Positions 1-10,599 of a DNA stretch of 64,000 nt are shown here, piece after piece. Made by a program: the position numbers and the translations under genes. The stretch comes from Terramyces sp. JEL0728. Its lineage: Eukaryota; Chytridiomycota; Chytridiomycetes; Rhizophydiales; Terramycetaceae. Each line of letters opens with the position of its first letter. Within the stretch, counting starts at the first letter, position 1. The notes beneath the pieces were generated by a model. It was not told the origin of the DNA. It was given only the letters and a program-made list of their open reading frames with translations, and made no database searches. The DNA is taken from contig JADIIU010000010.1 in assembly GCA_027603945.1 (NCBI GenBank), positions 1-64,000 on the forward strand, in the 5' to 3' direction.

Positions 1-220
1 ATTTAAAATAAATATGAAATGAAATTTACTATAGCTTTTACCATGTACCTTCGACAATAACGCAATATTAGAAACAAATCCAGTATCTTTTGGTGTGAAT
101 AACTTGGAAGAGAGCAAAGATTAAAATACAACGCGGATAATTACCTAATTCTCTATATTTTATAATAGGGCCAGATGTCGTAAATTCTGTTTGTTTTTAC
201 GTGTTTCCCAACAAAACCAA
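1..220. other. Window edge, no gene assigned
   Basis: AT-rich left edge. On the minus strand a short open stretch (about 50-130) is followed by something resembling one of the 20-nt introns of this genome (about 26-45), so this could be the end of a gene lying mostly outside the window. Nothing can be identified. Confidence 0.3.
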
Positions 221-1488
221 ATGTTTAAAAACTTTTATTTGATACACAGATCAGGAAAGACGGTATTTTCAAGAAACTTTTCCTCAGAGAAACTGGATCA
301 GAGCTTTGTAATTGTATTCGCTTCTTCTCTGTCCAACTTTTGGTAATAATCTGCTGACCAAGTAAAACACTGCTGAAGGAGCAAGTAAGAGAAGTCACTG
401 CCTTCAACAGCCGCATCTTCCTCAAAGAAATCGGTGATGTAAATATTTGTTGATTCAGTTTGTTATTTTATGTCACTGCGATTTACTAGTTGGTAGCGGA
501 ATGGTGCAAACGATATTATCGGATTTATCAGATCTATTACAAGTAGATATAGTTAACGTAGATGTTGTTTGGTCCTTGCAGTTTCTGGGACGGCGATTCT
601 GTCGTATTTGATGTCTCTGGAATTCACGATATCATGACAATGTACTTTACAAAAAACAATTTTGATCCCTTTGTAGTTACAAAGGGAATCAACCAAGTAC
701 AATATTCTAACTCAGTGTTTTATTAACCCGGAACTTTCAGATAAACTGGATCGACTATTAGGATCGATGGAGAGCCATCCTGGAATCTGCGGAAACGGAA
801 CCATGCTGCTATTGGGGAACTCTGTTCTCCATTCGCGTATGCCGTTGCAAGAAACTAGAAATGTAAATAGCTTTAACCAAGATTATGCAGTACTTGAAAG
901 CGAGACCATTGGGAAATTGCTCCACCAGATTCACCCCAATTCATTTAAATGACATGTGGCATGCGCTTTATACAATCAGAGTCCAAACTTTTGTGCTCTG
1001 TATCACCTGCTTCATTGAAGTTCCATTCAAATCTATCAGACCAGTTGCAAACATGTTTGAAATGTCGTTGATCCAATCACGGCTTGAAATTCCAACCACA
1101 GTATGCTATTTTAATGGTAGGAAACACCAGTTTTACTTCGGTTTTTCGCAAAGAGGGATACTTTGGCACTGCTGTATCACAATATCAAAACTGGGTACAC
1201 CCTATTCCCAGCATTGAGACCAGGACCGGAAATTCAGCTACAGCAAATATCCCACGAATTCTGGTCAATGTACTCTGAAGCAAGCGTTTACTTGAACCTG
1301 CCAGGTGTAACTGAGTTTTCAATAGTCCGAGACTCGTTTCAATTCTATGCAAAGTAAGTGACATTAATCGCAGGAGCGAAGGCATTCATAAAATATTCTT
1401 GCTGCTTGCTCAAGAAAGTGTGTCTACCAACGTGTCTACGATCGCAAATGAAGTGCTAAGGAACATCAAGAATCAGATTTCCTTATAA
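221..1488 (+). CDS. FUZ: FUZ-like planar cell polarity / ciliogenesis effector (FUZ/MON1/HPS1 longin family)
   Basis: Seven introns of 19-20 nt (343-362, 439-458, 543-561, 697-715, 863-881, 1101-1120, 1354-1373) join eight exons into 376 codons; FUZ is about 418 in human. The start MFKNFYLIHRSGKTVFSR fits the first longin strand pair of the family. The pattern LLQMLFG at about residue 100 resembles LLQMVFG of FUZ, and the C-terminus (KIFLLLAQESVSTNVST) fits the last longin domain. FUZ is known to act with Inturned in the CPLANE complex, which recruits intraflagellar transport proteins to the basal body. MON1 and HPS1 are homologous alternatives; the lack of a long acidic N-terminus argues against MON1. 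The stop codon overlaps an AATAAA signal. Intron assignment is strong because each splice keeps the frame; the FUZ label is by remembered similarity. Confidence 0.6.
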
Positions 1489-1575
1489 TAAACGTTACTT
1501 TAGCACTTTTGAAATCAATCCTTATCTCACACGCTGTAAAAGCAAAAACTTGCAATCTCATTTTTCAAACCTCAT

Positions 1576-4500
1576 ATGGACGAATTAGCGAGTAGTATAT
1601 CAACAACGTTAACAATGGAAAATATAGAATCGATAGCAGCCAGTTCGGTTATACAGGAAGCATCTCTGACCACTGCAGCAGTTGTAAGTTCAGTGACGGC
1701 TTCAGTCGACTCGCATATTGTAAATCCCGAAGGCGATAGTCTAGCCACGACAATAATCATTAAATTCTTCACGCTTGTATTTGGCCATGTTCCATGGACG
1801 ATTTATCGTATACTCTCGTACACTGTAACGGCTTCCATCACTCTGGATTTCTGGGCAATCATGTGGCTAACTACCCTATCGGTGATTGTGATTACTGTTT
1901 TCTACAGATACAAGCTTTACGCACAGTATGCTAGTCTTGAGCCGACGGATTCAAATCCTAGAACAGATTTCGATCTTAAGCCCGACATAGCGCTGGACGA
2001 GAACTTGAACACTCAAGGGTATCCTGGTAAGCTAGCACTTATATTAGATGATTTCATGAATGCCTTTTTGTCTTCAATCAAAATTTTTGGATATTTGGAT
2101 AAACCAGTGTTTCACGAACTCACTCGCCACTTACAAACTAGAAAATTGAAGGCTGGAGACCTGTTATTTGAAGAAGAGTCGTATGATAGAGACTTTGTAC
2201 GTTGTTTTAATTGTAGTATGTCGTTGTCGAAGGAAAAGTTCAAGTTTTTATCAAAGGACTGAAAGATGACGAAAATGAAATTGAAGTTGGGGAAGAAGGC
2301 GACAGTGAATGGGGTGGACATCACTTGTTGAATGAAGTGAAAAGTGGAGGAACAGTGTCGAGCTTATTTGCTATTTTATCCATTTTGTCTGAAGATTTGG
2401 AAATGCCTCAGCCTCTTGTTGCAAAGGTAGCAGAACGTCCAAAAAGCAGCCTCTCTGATACCAAATCTGAAAGTAGTGTAGATACAAACAAGGAATTGGA
2501 CGGACAAATGACTCCAATTGCAGAAGTGCCCACAGAAGGGAATAGTGCACCGTTTTCTGTGGACGGCGCATATCTCCAAGAATTAGATACTCCAAAGGTT
2601 GAAGAAAAGAAAACACCGGACAAACCACGGTCGGTTTACCCCAACCTTGTGGCACGAGCTGCTGCAAACACGACATTGGCAGTTATCCCCGCAGAAGCAT
2701 TTTACAAATTATCAGAAAAGTTTCCAAAGGCTGCTGGTATAGCATTTCCTAATTTAGCACATATGGCCCTTGTTATTTTGACCAGATTCCAAAGAGTTAC
2801 CTTTTTGACATTGCACAGGTACCTTGGGCTTTCAAAGGAGTTGCTGACTATCGAACAAAGAGTCAATGAAATTACCGGGTCAGGATTGCCGGCCGACTTG
2901 TTCCCTCCTGATCTGATAGAACAAGTAAGTTGGAGACTGTCGCACCAAAGAAAAGAGGAAGATACACCGTCTCCTCAATCAACAGATCTCAACTCAAATA
3001 TTGCAAATAACTCTCCAGTTCGAAGGGGGCCTCGTAGAACTGGAAGAAGAGATGATTTTGATATGGACCATGATTTTACGTTTGAAAACTACCGCAAATC
3101 ATTCCATGATGAATTCTCAGAAACGCACAGTCAAGCTTTTACCACTGGAGACCCAGATGAAAAAGTTCGTGATGCCATTTTTGCTTGTATTTCGCAGCTG
3201 ATTGGGTTTAACCTAAAAAGAGAGCCGAATAAAGATGCAGAAAAAAACAGGCATTTACGCACCAGCGTGATAGCAGCACAAAGCTCCGTAGAGCGGTTTT
3301 ATTATTCAACAAGAAGAAGTTCAATTGCTAGCACAAGTCACAGCCAAGATCGTAGATACATTGATCGAGATGATATTTCGGTGTCCAGCAGGGCTTCTTC
3401 CATCGGCGACGGAGATTTTAATGAGGTTCATGACTCTCCAGATATCGAATTGCTATATTTCAAGGAAGGAGAAATGCTGTTACGCGAAGGAGAACGATGT
3501 GGTATCTACTTTGTGTTGGATGGCACTCTTGAAACCTCGATTGATGCAACTCCAACGGATCAATTCATGTCTAGCAAAAACAAAAAGAAAGGAGGCAAAA
3601 AAGGTGTGTTCCTTGTTCGCCCAGGCGGTATCGCTGGATATCTTACTGCACTTACAAGCAATCTATCCTTTGTCAATATTCAGGCAAAGACGGATGTGCT
3701 TGTAGGATACATGCCAAAGCCGGTGCTGGATCGTTACCTTGAAAAATACCCAAATGCCCTTTTGTGCCTTGCAAAACGCTTGGTATGCCAATTGTCTCCC
3801 CTTGTTTTCCATATAGATGTTGCCTTGGAATGGGGACAAATAAATGCTGGGCAGGTGTTGTCGAAACAAGGAGATCCTTCTCAATCCATCTACATTGTGT
3901 TGACTGGTCGTCTTAGAAGTATCCGAGAAGTCAAGCAAGGTTCTACAAGCACGTTTGAAATCCAAAACGAATACGGCCACTCTGAATCGGTTGGAGAAAT
4001 GGAAGTATTAGTTGATGCTCCAAGAGCTAGCACTGTTCATGTACTGTTAATTTAACATTAGGCTATTAGAGATTCTGAAATTGCAATTATGCCAAAGACT
4101 CTTTTTAATGCATTGGCAATACAGCATCCAGATATTATGATTACTATTGGAAGGATGATTGCAACTCGTTCAGCGTCCGATATAAACTCGAAATTTGGAA
4201 ACGATAATGAAAATTTGAAAACTGTTGCGTTATTGCCTCTGTCTAATGATGTTCCAATTCTAGAGTTTGCTGAAAAACTGAATGAAGCCATTACGGAACT
4301 AGGCTCAAGCACTGCCCTGCTATTTCAGCGTGCAATCACCAGTCAGTTGGGAAAGCATGCATTCACCCGTTTGGGAAGGCTGAAATTGATTAGCTGGCTT
4401 GCCGAACAAGAAGAATCGCACAGGATTGTAGTTTATGTTGCCGATGGAGGTATTTCTTCCCCTTGGACACAAAGGTGTATTAGACAGGTAAAACTCGGTT

Positions 4501-5807
4501 GATTTTAGGCCGACTGCGTATTATTGGTCGGGCTAGGTGATGGCGATCCTTCCATTTGTGAAGTTGACCACAAACTGCTTAGTATGAAAACCACGGCCAG
4601 GAAAGAATTGGTATTATTGCACGAACAGCGATCAGTTACGCCTGGTACAACCGCATTTTGGTTAAAGCCTCGCAAGTGGATCCAGGCTCACCACCACGTC
4701 CAAATATCAATAGCTGCCCCTACAGCTTTGAAAATCAAGCAAAATCCGAAACAGATGACGTTTGGAAACCTTGGTGCACACTTCAAGAACTACTACTCTC
4801 AAATATCTCCAAAGAGCTCCACGTCTCCCAACATATATTCTGGGAACAGATCTGATTTTGCCAGAATTGCCAGAAGATTGCTCTCAAAATCTATTGGTCT
4901 GTGTTTAGGCGGAGGTGGTGCAAGGGGTATCTCTCATGTTGGCGTAATCAGGGCTTTTGAAGAAGTGGGCATCCCAATTGATATGGTTGGAGGGACTTCT
5001 ATGGGAGCCTTCGTTGGCGGGTTGTACGCAAGATCGAACGATCACGTCAGTGTTATGGGTCGAGCCAAGTTCCTTTGTATGAGGATGACTAGTCTGTGGA
5101 GGCAGATTATTGATTTGACATATCCTGTCACAGCGCTAATGACTGGAAATGAATTTAATAGGGGTATTTGGAAGTGTTTCCTGGACACGCAAATCGAAGA
5201 TTGCTGGTTGCCATATTTTGCAATTACCGCAAATATTACACATTCCACAATGGGAGTTCATCAGCACGGCTATATGTGGAGGTTTGTTAGAGCTTCAATG
5301 TCACTTTCTGGCTACCTACCACCACTGTGCCACGATGGATCCATGCTTATGGATGGCGGCTATTTGAATAATGTTCCTGCTGATGTAATGAAAAACCTCG
5401 GAGCCAGATATGTAGTTGCAGTTGATGTTGGTAGGCCAGATGACACATCCCCAACCACTTATGGTGATTCATTGTCTGGATGGTGGGTTCTATTCAAGCG
5501 ATTTAACCCATTCGGAAAGAACTATGGTCAAATTCCAACTGTCAGCGACATTCAATCGAGACTAATGTATGCTTCTTCTGTTCCTCGTTTAGAAGCAATC
5601 CAAAAACTTGAAGGCTGTCTTTATATAACACCTCCTGTTCAAGGCTATGCTATCATGCAGTTTGGAAGCTTTGCAGAAATCGAACAAGTTGGCTACGATT
5701 ATGCAAGAAAGATGATACAAGCGTGGAACGATGAAGGCATCCTATTCGAAAGATTTGGTGTGAAATTGGAACGAAACACAGTTACAAACAGAAGAGCATC
5801 AATTTAA
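1576..5807 (+). CDS. NTE1: Patatin-like lysophospholipase NTE1 (neuropathy target esterase family)
   Basis: Introns 2197-2216, 4041-4061 and 4488-4508 (20-21 nt) give a protein of about 1389 residues, close to PNPLA6 and yeast Nte1. Two membrane segments lie at about 64-110. Cyclic-nucleotide-binding-like domains follow (around 175-260 and in the middle third, for example FVLDGTLE and YIVLTGRLRS). The patatin domain is C-terminal: glycine-rich oxyanion loop LCLGGGGARGISHVG near 1090, nucleophile serine in GTSMG near 1118, catalytic aspartate in DGGYLNNVP near 1240. The junction reading STVHAIRD across the second intron is a family signature. The enzyme deacylates phosphatidylcholine and lysophosphatidylcholine at the ER. 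The linker between the regulatory domains is long and charged. The first ATG gives the expected N-terminus. Identification is firm. Confidence 0.95.
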
Positions 5808-5983
5808 TTACACAATAAATTATTCATACTATACCTATCTTGGAAATAGTTACTTGGCCAGTTATTGAGGACAGTTGGCCATATTACTGCTTGTGCAGCG
5901 GGAAATCCGCACACTTATATTCGGCAATCGTTTTGGTTGTCGGAAACTTGATAAGGCAAAAATATATATTTATATTGAAAGAA

Positions 5984-6697
5984 CTAAGGTTTGAAAATCC
6001 CGATAACACCACAAGCCAGTCTGGTCCCGCTGTTTCCAACTGTCAATGATTCGGCGTTTCCACCTTGACCAAGATCATCCTGCTTTTCATGAATGACCAA
6101 AGTTCTACCAAGCACTGTGTTCTTTCCAAACAACGGCAATTGAGGAATATCGTAGCTCTTGACAATCACACCATTTTGATCAGACATGATGTTCCCCATA
6201 TCACCAATATGACGAACTTGAGAGTCAAAGCTGCCATGGTTTTGGTTGAATGGATTGAAATGTGCCCCTGCAACTGTGCAGTTAGGGAAGATCAATCCAA
6301 GTTGATGAACATGTGCCCCGTGTTCAGTGTTTGGCTTTAAACCAGAAAGCTCCACACGAACATGGGTAGGTCCATCTCTGGATTCTTGATTGAAGACGAC
6401 GACACCCTTTAGCCCAGCACCAAGCGGATTGGTTGGATCAGCAATGATTGTAACAACGGCAACTCTTCCATTGGTATTTGGCTGCAGGATTTGTGCAACG
6501 GTCTTTCCCTGGCTGTCTGCATACTTGTGGGTAGAGCTGCTGAATCCATTTGGTCGGGCTACACGAATGTCTTTATCGTATTGCTCGTAATCTTGCACGT
6601 CGTTGCCTTGCAATTGGTATTCCGCATATTTGTTTGATTGGGAGTGGCGATGACGGGCAGCAACGACTGCAGCAAGTAGTAAATTCAAGAATTTCAT
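5984..6697 (-). CDS. Secreted Cu/Zn superoxide dismutase
   Basis: 237 residues, no intron. The start chosen (MKFLNLLLAAVVAA) gives a signal peptide; an in-frame upstream ATG would bury it. Residues 20-75 form a tyrosine- and glutamine-rich spacer. The SOD domain carries the metal ligands: HVH in GAHVHQLG, then GAHFNP and QNHG, an aspartate in HIGDMGNI, and a histidine in TLVIHEKQDDLGQGG. The disulphide cysteines are visible in PNCTVAG and RLACGVIG. Extracellular SODs convert superoxide to peroxide and oxygen. The spacer after the signal peptide resembles that of two other secreted proteins in this window. The gene is convergent with NTE1. Confidence 0.93.
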   Translation of the reverse strand: MKFLNLLLAAVVAARHRHSQSNKYAEYQLQGNDVQDYEQYDKDIRVARPNGFSSSTHKYADSQGKTVAQILQPNTNGRVAVVTIIADPTNPLGAGLKGVVVFNQESRDGPTHVRVELSGLKPNTEHGAHVHQLGLIFPNCTVAGAHFNPFNQNHGSFDSQVRHIGDMGNIMSDQNGVIVKSYDIPQLPLFGKNTVLGRTLVIHEKQDDLGQGGNAESLTVGNSGTRLACGVIGIFKP

Positions 6698-7101
6698 GTT
6701 TTTGGTAAAACAGTTCACCAATTTATAATAATTTTTTGGCCAATAGCAAATTCCTCGCATGCTGTGCCTCAAAAATGTTGATTGGATGGAAATAGTGTAA
6801 AGTACAGGAATAAATGCCGGAAATGCGCAGAGTATAAGGAATGCTAGTTGTTCCCAACTTGGGGGAATGGTTTTGCACGATTAGAGGCTTTAACTCCAGA
6901 ATGTTTGCATTTGGGCGAAGTCGATATCGATGACGGAATATCTAACACGCCTTCGGCGGTTGCACAAGAAAAGAATCGTTTGGTATGGGCAGGTACTTGC
7001 AGCATATCGTCATCGTATACCTTGACAGATTTTCCATGGGTTGAACTGAATTATTGAGCAGGACGTTAGCAAGTTACCAGGTAATAAACTGAACATATAT
7101 A
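6698..7101. other. Intergenic region between two secreted-protein genes
   Basis: About 400 nt between the SOD start and the stop of the next minus-strand gene. It should hold the SOD promoter. A plus-strand open stretch (6848-7057) lacks an ATG and no set of 19-23 nt introns gives it one, so no gene is called. Confidence 0.5.
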
Positions 7102-8061
7102 TTAAACACGACATGCATTTTGAACATTACTCCACTGTTTTTGGACGGTATAAGATTTACCATCACCACCAACAACCACTCCGGTTTGTTGGTTGCACAC
7201 ATCGCCAATTTCGCCACAGCTTCCTTGCTTCAAGTCAAACCACCCATTGTTTTCACTATCAGGGTCAGTTACAGCTTCGATAAGTTCATGCGAAGCCAAC
7301 GCGCACAAGTTTTCCCAAGCATTTCCTGTTCCACAGCCAGAGGTGCATTTCCCACTTTGGTCAGGAACTACTCCAAAGTAAACCTGAATGCCATTGGCGG
7401 TGGCAAAGTTGGTATGATACGCACACCACTCAGTGCACATACCTCCCAGTTCAATCCCCTCACTAAGATGAATAGGATAGTAAGTATTTTCATTTGGGCT
7501 GATTAATTTCTTGGCAATCAAAGCCTCAAACAATTGCTGGATATCCGAATCAGTCAGCGAATTCTTTAAACCATCTGTAACAACAATTGGTGTCTGCACA
7601 GTCCCACGTCCGATCGTACCTTTATCTGTTTTGTATTCTGAAAGCCAATCCATATAAGTAGAATTGACGATCCCTTGATAATATCCATAGATTTCATTTG
7701 CATATTTCAATTTACCGTAATAAATAGGCACCACTTCAACATGAGAAAGCACAGGTCCGCCCTTCCATTCAAGTTTAACATCTTTGTATTGAGTTCCAGA
7801 GATGTTGATATCAAAAGAAGCGGCATCATAGGTAGCTGCAAAATACGTTGCCGATTGTGCAACCATTTTTGATCCCATCTTTACTCTATTCTTTGAATTA
7901 TGCTTGGAATGTGGCCGGCTAGATTGTCGGCTATTGTGGTATTGCACACCCGAATATCTGTTGTCGTAACTTTGTACATCCAGGTCCGAGTCATAACTAA
8001 ATTGCGCATATCGATGACGGTCGTAGGCGGATACTAACGGAAGAAGGAGGAGAGATTTCAT
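7102..8061 (-). CDS. Secreted exordium-like / zincin-like protein
   Basis: 319 residues from the start MKSLLLLPLVSA, which makes a signal peptide; the upstream in-frame ATG adds an implausible leader. Residues 12-65 are a Tyr/Asp/His-rich spacer. The body carries VVPIYYG near 95, IGRGTVQTPIVV, then CTEWCAYHT, VYFGVVPDQSGKC and the motif ASHELIEAVTDP followed by GWFDL and GEIGDVC. The SHExxEAxTDP pattern is known from bacterial, plant (EXORDIUM / phosphate-induced protein 1) and fungal extracellular proteins and resembles a zincin metal site, although proteolytic activity is not established. Six or more cysteines in the second half suggest disulphides. It probably acts in the cell wall or outside the cell. 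Family assignment is by motif only. Confidence 0.7.
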   Translation of the reverse strand: MKSLLLLPLVSAYDRHRYAQFSYDSDLDVQSYDNRYSGVQYHNSRQSSRPHSKHNSKNRVKMGSKMVAQSATYFAATYDAASFDINISGTQYKDVKLEWKGGPVLSHVEVVPIYYGKLKYANEIYGYYQGIVNSTYMDWLSEYKTDKGTIGRGTVQTPIVVTDGLKNSLTDSDIQQLFEALIAKKLISPNENTYYPIHLSEGIELGGMCTEWCAYHTNFATANGIQVYFGVVPDQSGKCTSGCGTGNAWENLCALASHELIEAVTDPDSENNGWFDLKQGSCGEIGDVCNQQTGVVVGGDGKSYTVQKQWSNVQNACRV

Positions 8062-8236
8062 TATGTCTAGGAAATTTTCAAAGTTTTTATAGACCACTCA
8101 GCCGCAATACCTGAGATTTGGGCAAAGTACCAACAAATGTGGATACTCTAAAGGACAATATAGGCGTAGCATCAGTTTATAGTGACCAAGGTGAGTTCAA
8201 TAAGAATTGCCGGCACATGATTATTCTTTCTGAAAA

Positions 8237-8993
8237 ATGTGGATCCCTTTGGAAGCTAATCCAGAAGTGCTCAACAAGGTAATACAGAGTAACGCAGTAT
8301 ATCAAGCAGCTAGGAGTGAATTCGCAACTTGAATTTCAGGATATCTGGTCGTTAGATCCAGAAATGTTGGTGATGGTCCCTAAACCTGTTGGAGCATTGC
8401 TGCTCCTGTTTCCAATCACAGAGAATGTAATGCAATACTAAAAAAGTTTCGAAAAGAAAGAAAAGAAAAGTTGGAGTCGATTGAAAAGCACGGACAGCAT
8501 GTATCTCCAAAATTGTATTACATGAAGCAGACAATTGGAAATGCCTGCGGGACTATTGGATTAATACACGCCTTGACAAACACTTTGGAATACTCTGATA
8601 TGGGAACTGGAGCGTTCGCGTCTCTTTATAACAAGTCTATTCATGCGTCCCCAGTTGAACGAGCAGGGATCCTCGAACAGTCAAAAGAATTGGCCCAGAT
8701 CCACGAAACAAAGTATTCTTTTTTGACTCTAGCTCTCTTGCAGGCCAGACTGAAGCACCGCCTGCTGAGGACGAAGTGAACTTGCACTTTGTCGCGTTTG
8801 TAGAAAAAGAAGGATATTTATATGAAATGGATGGAGATCCAGGTGTTCCAATTTGCCATGGCAAAACCACTGACTTGCTAGCAGATGCTGCCAAGGTTAT
8901 CCAAACCAGAATCGCAAATTCTGAAGGTGACCTTTTCTTTACATAGATAGCACAAACTTTTCAGTAATGGCATTCGCAAGTCCGCCTGAATAA
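8237..8993 (+). CDS. Ubiquitin carboxyl-terminal hydrolase, UCHL3/YUH1 type
   Basis: Introns 8279-8297, 8427-8446, 8713-8732 and 8927-8946 give about 225 residues, the usual size for the peptidase C12 family. The start MWIPLEANPEVLN matches the UCHL3 N-terminus. The catalytic cysteine lies in QTIGNACGTIGLIHA, the catalytic histidine in VNLHFVAFV, and the aspartate in YEMDGDPGVP. The splice at 8713-8732 restores the crossover loop (GQTEAPPAEDEV). The last exon restores the typical ending (NFSVMAFASPPE). The enzyme removes small adducts from the C-terminus of ubiquitin or NEDD8. The fourth intron begins GTGA rather than the usual GTA. AATAAA lies a few bases beyond the stop. Confidence 0.93.
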
Positions 8994-9169
8994 TAATAAA
9001 GAGTGATTTGAATTCCAAGTTTCGTCGCGCAAAGCTTCATATCTCTTTAACGAGTAACGAAACCCCAATTATTAATCTGATTTTGGTATAATATTCCATA
9101 TTTCCAAATTAATTTCAGGGGAAATCCAAGATATCACACGAAAGCGTAAAGTCCGCCTTTTGACTCTAA

Positions 9170-9681
9170 ATGAATATTTCAAGAAGCATATCAGGTAAAT
9201 ATTGTTGATTTCAGCTCCTACGATCGCTGTTAAATACCTCTTTCAAAGGTTAAAGATACCTGTCGAAATTACAATTTTAATATTAAAGTACGCCAAGATA
9301 TACAATTTGGTGGAGTATGAAACTCACCAGGAATCGCTATTTGATTTCAAATACTTGTCGGTACCGCCTGTACAATATCTATCCAAAATTTTCAAGATTG
9401 TTATCACCGCAACCGGCAATCAAGTCGATGAAAACCCGAAACTAAAAACTTGGACCTGGATTGAGATATGCTTAGTTAAGCCCAATGATACCCTCCGGAT
9501 GCAAGTATATTGCGCAAACATGAACAGTTTCGTACCGTATTATCAAGTGGTATTGGATCAAAGTTGTCCGCTGGTAAATTCAGCAACTAATGCCGACAGT
9601 GTGTGTTTTTGGGTGCGGTCAATGTGCTTTGGTAAAGCACAACAATTATCTATTGCTAAAATTCAGATATATTATCATTAA
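9170..9681 (+). CDS. Small unknown protein, possibly F-box-like
   Basis: One 20-nt intron (9195-9214) joins a short first exon (MNISRSIS) to the main exon, giving 163 residues. Not firmly recognised. The N-terminal stretch LKIPVEITILILKYAKIYN resembles an F-box helix pair. The C-terminal half (WTWIEICL, SVCFWVRSMCFGKA, AKIQIYY) resembles a beta-rich domain seen in uncharacterised fungal proteins; this is a recollection, not a search result. The stop codon lies inside AATAAA and only 6 nt from the stop of the convergent TFB4 gene. Confidence 0.65.
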
Positions 9682-9687
9682 TAAAGT

Positions 9688-10552
9688 TTATTGTGCTTCT
9701 TCAGTTTGACAGGTTGGACAAACCTGACTTGGCTTGCAAAATACTAGGATTAACAACTATTACTAGATAAACAAACGCTACATACAAATCCCATGTCGAT
9801 ATTCCTTTTATGACAGAAACATGTTGCTCGGAAATCAATCTTGTCATTTTTTGGGAGTGTCAACATTGATCTGCAATCCGAATCGGCTAAAAATAGATAC
9901 TAAATTATCGAAAATTACCAGCAGGCTGTGAATCAACTCATTTTTATCCTGGAGTATCGCATAAATCCCATGGGTAAGCGATGCAGCTTGGGCTAGATAT
10001 ATAGAAGGAGTATCTGTCAGCCTGCAAACATCGATGGGTATTTCCTTTATCAATCAATCAATTACTGCTCTTTGTGCTGCAAACATTGCATTCATCATTG
10101 AAATGTGCTGGGCAGAATCATCCTTTGAGCTTGAAAATACAATTATCCTGGACAGAAAAGATCCTTCAGTCCTTACTTTGAGTTTATTAACCAGTGTCAA
10201 TGCAGTTGAAATTGCTCCAGAGAGTTTTGGATAATTGGATTGGCTTGAGTATTTCTGTATCGCTTCCTCCAAACTCTTTTCAATCTGAGTATCAATTGCA
10301 TGAAATTGCGTATAAACATTCGCTGGTCTCGTATTCGAAATTTCCAAGTCATCTCTTGGATATAGAATGGAGTTTCCTCCAGTGTTTGATCCAATGAACA
10401 GTAATTCATTCCCATGTCTGCATTAGCGATGGATACCTCTGACTTTGGTGTGCATGTATAAACAATATAATCTGCTCCAGAGCAGACAAATCAGAGAGCA
10501 GGTCCAAGATTACAATCAGCAAACTTCCTCCAGTTGAGATTTCCAAACCCAT
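9688..10552 (-). CDS. TFB4: TFIIH core subunit TFB4 / p34 (GTF2H3)
   Basis: Four introns (10418-10436, 10045-10065, 9900-9918, 9744-9763) give 261 residues. The N-terminal vWA-like domain begins with SLLIVILDL and continues through NELLFIGSN and LYPRDD. The body reads SGAISTALTLVNKL and SRIIVFSSSKDD. The C-terminus carries the cysteine-rich zinc region (CFCHKRNIDMGFVCSVCLSI followed by CPTCQT) typical of p34. The protein is shorter than human p34 because the loop after the first strand is reduced. It binds p44 in TFIIH, for transcription initiation and nucleotide excision repair. The start was chosen at the methionine just before the vWA strand; an upstream methionine would overlap the divergent gene at 10600. 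Confidence 0.93.
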
Positions 10553-10599
10553 TTGGTAAAATATAAATGCAAGTTTCAATTCTGAAAAAGTTGTAAAAA
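10553..10599. promoter_or_regulatory. 47-nt divergent start region, TFB4 / family copy A
   Basis: Only 47 nt separate the start codons of the divergent TFB4 and copy A genes, so both promoters and both 5' UTRs must share or overlap this AT-rich stretch. No recognisable operator is visible. Confidence 0.5.

Noticed and set aside
221..1488. CCZ1/HPS4-type identification
   Set aside because: First considered from partial frames. After placing all seven introns the FUZ/MON1/HPS1-type layout fits better.
6848..7057. 69-codon plus-strand frame
   Set aside because: No ATG, no supporting exon structure, no recognisable protein; lies in the SOD promoter region.
9110..9200. Upstream frame EIQDITRKRKVRLL as exon of the 9170 gene
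   Set aside because: Its phase does not match the main exon through the 9195-9214 intron, whereas the ATG at 9170 does.
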